NCBI GenBank assembly: GCA_009841335.1 | Contig: VXLY01000016.1 | Coordinates: 55,102 to 96,772 of the forward strand | DNA length: 41,671 bases | DNA from: Rhodothermaceae bacterium | Lineage (GTDB): Bacteria; Bacteroidota; Rhodothermia; Rhodothermales; Bin80 | Reading direction: 5' to 3' | In this document: positions 35,389 to 41,671 of the stretch, one piece after another | Position numbering within the stretch: the first letter of the stretch is position 1 | Layout: every line of letters starts with the position of its first letter | The notes under the pieces: model-generated | Seen by the model: the letters and a program-made list of their open reading frames with translations, nothing else | What the model was told of the DNA's origin: nothing | The model's database searches: none | Translations under genes and position numbers: made by a program

Positions 35389-37289
35389 TGCTTTGCTGGT
35401 GCAGGACGACATTATGTCTGCTGATTGCGGCTGGCACGACAATGGGCGTCTGTGCCCAGGTATTGACTGCGGAAGACCTTACCAGGGCCGGTGTACTCAG
35501 ACTGAGTGATATTCTGGAACTTGCAGACGACTGGTCTGGCAGTTCTACTGAGGGATACCACTGGGATATTGCGCCTCTGGGAACGTCTTGGGAGGCTAGC
35601 CCTGAGTGGAGTCTGTTCATTGATGGGCAGTTGATCAGTTTACGGGCATTAAATCGCCAGAGCCTCAACACCGTGCCCATAGCGCTTTCAGAAATATGTG
35701 AGATTCGCCTGAACGCAACCCCCGTCCTCATTAACGGAGTGTTGGCACATGGAGGGGCGGTTCAGATTACTATGTGCAAATCACCCAACGGTTTATCCCT
35801 AAGGGGACAAGTTGGCGCTGGCAATGAAACTGGAGATCCCGGCCCGTACAAGTACACGGACCGTGGAGGGTCCAATGTAGATCGTACCGGCCCCACGGCT
35901 GATGGCGCCCTGTCCGTCAGCTCTGGTAACTGGCACTATCGCGGGATGGTGGCCGCCGATGAACATCATGTAACTGACCCTCGCATCCGACCGCGCGTAC
36001 TGCAGCTTTATCGGGGCGAAAAAGATGCACGTATTATTTATCGTGCATTGGGCTTTGATGGATCTTCCTCTGGTTTTACGGTCAACGCAGCTACCAGTTG
36101 GACTGAAGATCTGTTGTTCACACCTGTTATGGGAAGAGAGATTCCTGTTGATCGGCAAACAACGTTCGTGACTATGTATTCTGCCCGCAGATTACTTGGA
36201 TATTCCATATCGGGTATTTCTACAAGTTTAACCACACGTGAAAACCCGGAATTGATTTTCACTGACATTGTCCAACAGCGGACACACGCACGCCTGCATT
36301 CAATGATATCTCTGGGAATAAACTCGATTGAATTTGGTGCAGCATGGGTATTCGCGCAGGCGCAGTTTGGTCCCGAAGAGTTACGCCATACGCTTTACTC
36401 ATACCGCGGGGATGCCACACTCAGCCTAGGGCCACCAGATCGACTACGCATGCGCACCATGGCTGCATTATCACTTGACGACAGGATATTGGGCTATGAA
36501 TTGTTCTCCCGCGCATGGCATGATCGGATTGGACTTGATCTGCGGGTGATCCTCAGAAACCGGGCACCTGCCGCCGAAATGACGTTCGCCGACTGGGCAA
36601 CGAGAGGATTTCGCCCCGGGAATGCCGAATTTCGCTTCATGGATCTGGATTTACCCAGACGAAGGTCAACCTATTCTTTGGATATTGCTTGGACTGCAGG
36701 CAACCAAGTCAAACTGTATCTGAGTGGCGGTTTACGGAGGCTGACTAATCACGTGCGACCACGCATGCATGCCCTACTCGACTCAACCCGTACACGCTTA
36801 CATGCAACAACGGACATCGTAGCTGCCAGTGGCCAGATTGCTCGGGCAAGTGGGCGTATTCACATGCCTCTCACCAGTCAATTTACCGTGAAACTCTATG
36901 GCGTTTATGCTTATCCATGGTCGGATGCGGATGCATTTCGCAGCGCATGGTACCATCGGATGCAAATCGGAGGGCAGGCAGAATTTCATCCCAATGATCG
37001 ATTCAGCCTGAATATGCGTCTACGCTATGTCGGGGCAACGACTTGGTCTGAGTTTGAAGAGGCGGCCGCGGGAAATCCAGAGTTTTATACTACGCGGCTA
37101 CCTGGCGCAGTATATCTGCATCTCACCGTTCAGAAAAGATTCTGGGGGGAGCGGCTGCGCTTGAGCGCCACAATGCGGAATGCACTTGACCACGCGCACC
37201 TCGCTCACCCTGCGGGGGCTCGAACGCATGCATTGTTTCAGGTTGCGATGCGTTACGCTTTTCAAGCCGGCAACGCTGGTTCCTCCTAA
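35385..37289 (+). CDS. TonB-dependent-receptor-like outer-membrane protein
   Basis: 634 residues from ATG 35385, which overlaps the preceding stop by 4 bp; the frame runs upstream to 35289 but that lies inside the previous gene. After the signal peptide comes a plug-like domain: LTAEDLTRAGVLRLSDILEL, SLFIDGQLISLRALN, VPIALSEICEIRL and HGGAVQITM. The rest is a long beta-barrel ending in RNALDHAHLAHPAGARTHAL and a terminal aromatic strand, matching the end of TonB-dependent receptors. I see no carboxypeptidase-like N-terminal domain and no obvious TonB box, so energised transport is uncertain. The barrel could serve as a partner of the Wzi-like protein. Confidence 0.72.
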   Translation: MMLCWCRTTLCLLIAAGTTMGVCAQVLTAEDLTRAGVLRLSDILELADDWSGSSTEGYHWDIAPLGTSWEASPEWSLFIDGQLISLRALNRQSLNTVPIALSEICEIRLNATPVLINGVLAHGGAVQITMCKSPNGLSLRGQVGAGNETGDPGPYKYTDRGGSNVDRTGPTADGALSVSSGNWHYRGMVAADEHHVTDPRIRPRVLQLYRGEKDARIIYRALGFDGSSSGFTVNAATSWTEDLLFTPVMGREIPVDRQTTFVTMYSARRLLGYSISGISTSLTTRENPELIFTDIVQQRTHARLHSMISLGINSIEFGAAWVFAQAQFGPEELRHTLYSYRGDATLSLGPPDRLRMRTMAALSLDDRILGYELFSRAWHDRIGLDLRVILRNRAPAAEMTFADWATRGFRPGNAEFRFMDLDLPRRRSTYSLDIAWTAGNQVKLYLSGGLRRLTNHVRPRMHALLDSTRTRLHATTDIVAASGQIARASGRIHMPLTSQFTVKLYGVYAYPWSDADAFRSAWYHRMQIGGQAEFHPNDRFSLNMRLRYVGATTWSEFEEAAAGNPEFYTTRLPGAVYLHLTVQKRFWGERLRLSATMRNALDHAHLAHPAGARTHALFQVAMRYAFQAGNAGSS

Positions 37290-37374
37290 TGCTTGTCTTG
37301 TACTTTCCTCATCTTTGCGCTCCATTCCGGATTTTCAAACCGAATCCGCAGTGGGACTAACCGTTCCATGCGCT

Positions 37375-38505
37375 TTAATCTGACGGTCGACGGAATTTAT
37401 CCCGGTTCCAGGTAAAATGCACAGAAATCCTGTGTGAATACCCCAGATCACGGACCAATCCTCCGAAGTCCCCAAAGCCGTAATCAATGGACAATGTTTT
37501 GAGGCGTATACCCGCACCCACGGAAGGCACCACATCCAGTCCGTAATTGTCCGTCTGAGCTATACGGTTGATCCCTGCCCGAAGTGCAACAAGATTCCGA
37601 AACGAAAACTCCGCCCCCAATCTTGGATGAAACGACAGGTCCCCTAGATTGAAAGCGTTCACCTGCTGTCCATCAAAGGCCACATCAAAATCCATCGCGA
37701 GGGTTACAGCATTCCGGGAACCAGCAGGCAATACCAATCCTGATCCCAATCGAACCACTGGCAATACCAGAAATGTATCCCCAGAGGGTAATTCCTGGTC
37801 AAATACCTCAGTGAAAGTATAGGGTGCTCCGGTATTCGGATTGGTTCCCTCAATCGCGAACGCTGATGTGTTCACGCTCCAGCTTTGGAGCATTGTTGAT
37901 AAGTCTTGGATCTGTACGCCAAGCATAAACCTATCTCCGTACCACTGCGCCCCAGCATCAAAACTGTATCCCCACGCATCCGCGAAGTCTCCGATTGTGC
38001 GCCGGATGATCTTACCTGATGCGCCAACAGTGATGCGTGTGCCAAGATGTCTGGCGTAGCTCACCAGGAACGCCATATCCGCAGCCGAGAAGCTGGTAAT
38101 GTGCGATTCAGGGTTCGCTTTGGGTTGGTTACGCTCGGCATCCCAGGCATTTAGGGTGTTTTTGATGTCGTTCACACCGCTCCGAAAAAAACTCACCCCC
38201 ACGGTGGAAGTGCTGCTTACCGGGTAAGCGACCGCAGCAAAATCGAACGACACAATCCCAGCAAAGCGCTCCGCATGCATGTACGCAACTTCGGGGTACT
38301 CGGTGTGCGCTAATCCAGATGGGTTCCAATACACACTATACACATTCTGGGAAAGTGCAACGTTTGCGCCGCCCATGCCCAATGCCCGCGCATCTACACC
38401 TCCCGCCAGGAAATCCGCCCCATACTTGGCAATCCGCTGCGCTGACGCAGGGGGGCAGATCACGGTGATGAATACCAGGAGATAAACTAAGTGTCGAAAA
38501 TACAT
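37375..38505 (-). CDS. PorV/PorQ-family outer-membrane protein
   Basis: 376 residues from ATG 38505 (a TTG start at 38523 is possible). The signal peptide HLVYLLVFITVICPPASAQ is followed by the family opening GADFLAGGVDARALGMGGA and NVYSVYWNPSGLA, typical of PorV/PorQ (FadL-like) barrels in Bacteroidota. The C-terminal part repeats GLDVVPSVGAGIRL and YGFGDFGG strands. In Bacteroidetes PorV shuttles type IX secretion substrates, but PorQ-like members occur widely without a full system and no other T9SS gene is present here. It is convergent with the TonB-receptor-like gene across 85 bp. Confidence 0.8.
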   Translation of the reverse strand: MYFRHLVYLLVFITVICPPASAQRIAKYGADFLAGGVDARALGMGGANVALSQNVYSVYWNPSGLAHTEYPEVAYMHAERFAGIVSFDFAAVAYPVSSTSTVGVSFFRSGVNDIKNTLNAWDAERNQPKANPESHITSFSAADMAFLVSYARHLGTRITVGASGKIIRRTIGDFADAWGYSFDAGAQWYGDRFMLGVQIQDLSTMLQSWSVNTSAFAIEGTNPNTGAPYTFTEVFDQELPSGDTFLVLPVVRLGSGLVLPAGSRNAVTLAMDFDVAFDGQQVNAFNLGDLSFHPRLGAEFSFRNLVALRAGINRIAQTDNYGLDVVPSVGAGIRLKTLSIDYGFGDFGGLVRDLGYSHRISVHFTWNRDKFRRPSD

Positions 38506-38540
38506 TCGGAATCGCAAGTTCAACGTTTATACCCCCAAAC

Positions 38541-41500
38541 CTATTGAGCTGACGTCTTAGCTGTTCGCAAATATGCGAACAGATCTTGGATGTCTTTGTC
38601 GGATAGCACGGAGAGCAAGTCTTCCGGCATTAATGATTCCTCGGAAACCTCCAATGATTGTATTTCGGTGCGGTTCAGCACAACGTCCTTTTGTCCTATG
38701 GGCCGGAGTGTAACTTGGCGATCACTTTCACCTACAAGAGTACCTACGTACGTACGTCCGCCGCGGGTCGTTGCAAGCACCATCCGGTAGTCGTCTTGGA
38801 TGAACTCATCCGGGTAAATGAGATTGCTGAGAAGGTAGTCTACATCTGTTCGATTGGACCCCGTCAGGTCCGGGCCTATAAGTCCGCCAACACCATTCAT
38901 TTGGTGGCATGCCCCGCAGGCCTGCGCAAATACATTCTGTCCATTGGAGGCATCAACTGCCATTCCAGACGTCACCAGGGTGTGATATCGGGCGTAAGCT
39001 GCGGCTTTGTCCCCCGGAAGCTCGTCAATAGGACCCCAGATTTCTACAAAACCACTTCCCACGACACGCCGCATTTGTCGGGCGATCCAGACAGGAATAT
39101 CATTCCGCTGGATTGAGCCATCACGGAGTGACTCAACCAGCATCCATCCGTATACCGGACGCGATGCCATGGTTTGAATGATGGCCTCTTTTTCGGAGGG
39201 GGTCGCGTCCACGTACATTGAGAGCAGAAGTTGCCCCAGTTCCTCGTCATTGAAAGCTGCGACTGCCTGGATTGATGCAGTTCGCATATTCGGGTCATTA
39301 ATCAATTCAAACAGGGCTTCTCTTAGTGCATAAGGTTGTGATGGTGCAAGTGCTGTCAACGCGGCAATCCGCCGCTCTGAAGACAAAGAAGCATTCATCA
39401 CCTCAGTCATAAGTGCGCGCTCAGCCTCTGCATCACCGAATAGTTGGGCAACTGTGGTAGCCAGTGCACGGGTTTCACTTTTGCGTCGTAATCTCCGGTA
39501 GGTACGGTCCCAGTCTTCGGGTGCTTCTATATCCCCCGCACCTTCCAGGCCCGCCACCATTCCACGCAACAGATGCTCATTCCGGTTTGCATGAAGTTCG
39601 ACTAGCAGTGGAGACATATGTCCGGCTTCAACCAGTCGCCGCCCCACAAACTCTGTCATTTTCGGATAGTCGTCCGCATCTTCAATAAGCAAAAGTGCAC
39701 GTTTAGGTTCTTCCGCCACCAGTGGCTCAAAACCTGTCCATAATAGCGTTGGAATGTTTGGGTCTTCGCTGTCCTCCGGGTGGTTCATCAAAGCCTCAAT
39801 GATTGGCCATCGCCGATCATTGGGAATCCGTTGAAGCATAGCGGCCAGGTATTTACGTACGACTGGAGAATTCTCCCTTTCGGCAAGTTCCTCAAGAGTA
39901 AGCAGAACTTCAGGGTCAATGGCGTCCTGTTCCGTGATCAATCGAACGCCCCAGGCTCTTATGTAGGGTTCCCTGTCCTGCAGAGCACCCAAAAGAGTTT
40001 CAAGCGAGAAATTGTCTGTAATGTACAGCGACCACAGCGCACGCAGTCTGAGCGGCGTTGTAGCACCAGTTTCATAGAGTGTGTTCAGATGTGTCAGGGC
40101 TGAGGCATCCAGTGCTCGCGTGCTCGCACGGTGCTGCAATATCACACGGGCGCGCCGGGCATGCCAGTCACTGCGACTCTCCTGAAGCTGCGCTAGTTCA
40201 AGGTCACTGAGCTGACGCAGATCCCCATAACGACCATCCCATTCCACGGCATGTGACTCTGACGGTGTAATTCGAAAGATCCTCCCGGTATCCTTGTCTA
40301 AAACGTCCCCGCCACAGATGTCCGCATCGTGCCAGTCAAGAACATATAGCGCTCCCTCTGGGCCTATCTCCATACTGAAGCCAACCCATTGGGCATTATG
40401 CGCCATCATAAACTCATCTCCGTGACTGGCTATGAACCCACTACGACTCGGTTGTAGTACATCACTAAGGACTGCGTGCTCATGAATATTGGCCATGAAC
40501 AGGCGACCCGTTTCTTCGGGGGCAAATGCATCAGATTGATAAATGCGGGCGCCCCCGTGCGCCGAACGGTGTCGGTGGTCTACAATGGGAGCAATATCTT
40601 CGTAAATATGGGGGTTCAAGTGAGTGCCACCCTGCCGCATGTAGATGCCTCCTGGGGTCACGTGGAAAACATGCGGGATCACACAGGCACTTATAAAGAG
40701 TTCGCCATGTGCGTCGTAATCAATTCCCCAGGGGTTGCTGAAACCATGTGCCACTGTTTCAAACTTGTCCTTTATTGGATGATAGCGCCATACGCCACCA
40801 TTGATTTCCACACCGTCGGCCTCCAATAGGTCTTCCGGGAAGGCGTCGTTATGTCTATAGAGCCGTGCTTCTGGCCCCGGTTTTCTTATGACCGACGAGG
40901 TGGCAAATCCTTCAAGGCCATAGAGCCATCCATCAGGCCCCCAGTGAAAACTGTTAATCGTCTCGTGTCTGTCTCGAATTCCCCAACCAGTAAGGCGGAT
41001 CTCAATATCATTAACATCTGCACGGTCATCGCCATCGCGATCGGGGATAAAGAGCAGGTGGGGCGGGGCGCCAAGAAAGACTCCATCAAAGCCCACGGCC
41101 AGTGCGCTCGGAAAAGCGATCCCTTCCATAAAAACTTTTCGAACATCTGCAGTGCCATCGCGATCAGTATCTTCCAGAATCACGATACGACTATCTCCAG
41201 ACCCAGAAAATCCTGTCTGACGTGATTCGTAGTCCCGATTTTCTGCTATCCACAACCGCCCTTTATCATCCCAGGCAAAGGCCATGGGCTGCGTGAGAAG
41301 CGGTTCACCGGCCCACGCGTTAACCTCGTAGCCTTCCTTCAGCGTCATCATTTCTGCTGCTGCAACTGGGGTAAGGAACTCTGCTTCGCGCGCTTCCTGC
41401 TGCGCCAAGCCCCAGAGGGACGCGGTGGAATACATTGCACCGGAGCGATCGGCATAGTCCTCCCATTTTGCCCGCATTGTAATGTCACTCATTTCTCCCG

Positions 41501-41671
41501 TGTACACGAGTAAGCGGTGTCGGATGGTTTCCGAATTGCCGGCTTCAATGGTCCAGTCGCCAAGTCTGGCACGAACGGGCCCTACTCCCAGTTGGCCATC
41601 CACACGCCAGGGTTGCGGGAAATCCGCATTATCAGGATGATCAAATATGGCTATATGGGCCATATCTTCGC
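38541..41671 (-). CDS. DUF6807-like/PVC-type dehydrogenase/HEAT/cytochrome c fusion, 5'-truncated
   Basis: The frame is open to the window edge, so the N-terminus lies outside; 1040 residues follow the first internal Met at 41663. The visible start (IAIFDHPDNADFPQPW, then RHRLLVYTGE) matches the end of DUF6807 (PmoA-like) domains. A PVC-type membrane-bound dehydrogenase propeller follows (about 100-465), with QPMAFAWDDKGRLWIAENRD, EDTDRDGTAD and GPEGALYVLDWHDADICGG. HEAT-like helices span about 480-860. The C-terminal haem domain has CGACHQ (about 914-919) and GLIGPDLTGSNR, with a distal Met candidate further on. Predicted to be an exported haem protein in sugar or polyol oxidation; the substrate is unknown. 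Confidence 0.83.
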   Translation of the reverse strand, partial: EDMAHIAIFDHPDNADFPQPWRVDGQLGVGPVRARLGDWTIEAGNSETIRHRLLVYTGEMSDITMRAKWEDYADRSGAMYSTASLWGLAQQEAREAEFLTPVAAAEMMTLKEGYEVNAWAGEPLLTQPMAFAWDDKGRLWIAENRDYESRQTGFSGSGDSRIVILEDTDRDGTADVRKVFMEGIAFPSALAVGFDGVFLGAPPHLLFIPDRDGDDRADVNDIEIRLTGWGIRDRHETINSFHWGPDGWLYGLEGFATSSVIRKPGPEARLYRHNDAFPEDLLEADGVEINGGVWRYHPIKDKFETVAHGFSNPWGIDYDAHGELFISACVIPHVFHVTPGGIYMRQGGTHLNPHIYEDIAPIVDHRHRSAHGGARIYQSDAFAPEETGRLFMANIHEHAVLSDVLQPSRSGFIASHGDEFMMAHNAQWVGFSMEIGPEGALYVLDWHDADICGGDVLDKDTGRIFRITPSESHAVEWDGRYGDLRQLSDLELAQLQESRSDWHARRARVILQHRASTRALDASALTHLNTLYETGATTPLRLRALWSLYITDNFSLETLLGALQDREPYIRAWGVRLITEQDAIDPEVLLTLEELAERENSPVVRKYLAAMLQRIPNDRRWPIIEALMNHPEDSEDPNIPTLLWTGFEPLVAEEPKRALLLIEDADDYPKMTEFVGRRLVEAGHMSPLLVELHANRNEHLLRGMVAGLEGAGDIEAPEDWDRTYRRLRRKSETRALATTVAQLFGDAEAERALMTEVMNASLSSERRIAALTALAPSQPYALREALFELINDPNMRTASIQAVAAFNDEELGQLLLSMYVDATPSEKEAIIQTMASRPVYGWMLVESLRDGSIQRNDIPVWIARQMRRVVGSGFVEIWGPIDELPGDKAAAYARYHTLVTSGMAVDASNGQNVFAQACGACHQMNGVGGLIGPDLTGSNRTDVDYLLSNLIYPDEFIQDDYRMVLATTRGGRTYVGTLVGESDRQVTLRPIGQKDVVLNRTEIQSLEVSEESLMPEDLLSVLSDKDIQDLFAYLRTAKTSAQ

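Noticed and set aside
37328..37348. CGGATT/AATCCG hairpin between the convergent TonB-like and PorV genes
   Set aside because: Only a 6-bp stem with no T-run on either strand; too weak to call a terminator.

Overview
The window reads as one chromosomal segment of a Gram-negative, Bacteroidota/Rhodothermota-like bacterium. That is an inference from gene content: a UvrA with the Bacteroidota-style 'SPxSG' substitution, a PorV/PorQ-family barrel, a TonB-receptor-like barrel, a 6-bladed beta-propeller protein, a PVC-type dehydrogenase/cytochrome fusion, and mostly weak or absent Shine-Dalgarno sequences. No mobile element, CRISPR array or rRNA was seen. The first 51 bases are a truncated minus-strand tRNA-Gly(CCC).

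Region 1 (1-12.6 kb) is the classical origin-proximal housekeeping block: rpmH, rnpA, yidC, mnmE, mnmG and rsmG run on the plus strand. A perfect 16-bp parS palindrome lies inside the 5' end of rsmG. rsmG converges on and overlaps mfd. Then come murQ (minus), recF (plus) and a MaoC-type hydratase (minus). dnaA, dnaN, parA and parB are not in the window.

Region 2 (12.7-19.6 kb) is a plus-strand envelope cluster: a polytopic membrane protein, a DUF3047 protein, an RND/MMPL exporter and an exported beta-propeller protein. A separate exported TPR protein follows a 341-bp gap.

Region 3 (19.6-32.8 kb) is entirely minus strand. It holds two GT4 glycosyltransferases, uvrA, a tight bcp-gatB-redoxin lipoprotein-tpiA operon, and a polyprenyl glycosylphosphotransferase whose stop overlaps the start of a fused 2-oxoacid dehydrogenase E1.

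Region 4 (33.3-41.7 kb) is outer membrane and periplasm. A divergent 457-bp intergenic region precedes three translationally coupled genes: a Wzi-like barrel, a small predicted barrel and a TonB-receptor-like barrel. A PorV/PorQ-family protein follows on the minus strand. Last is the C-terminal part of a DUF6807-like/PVC dehydrogenase/HEAT/cytochrome c fusion that runs off the window edge.

The best candidates for undescribed biology are the coupled Wzi-like/barrel/TonB-like triad, the DUF3047-RND-propeller cluster, and the apparently cysteine-free redoxin lipoprotein inside the gatB operon. The genome is compact: most neighbours in operons overlap by 4-11 bp, and three convergent pairs overlap by 24-89 bp.
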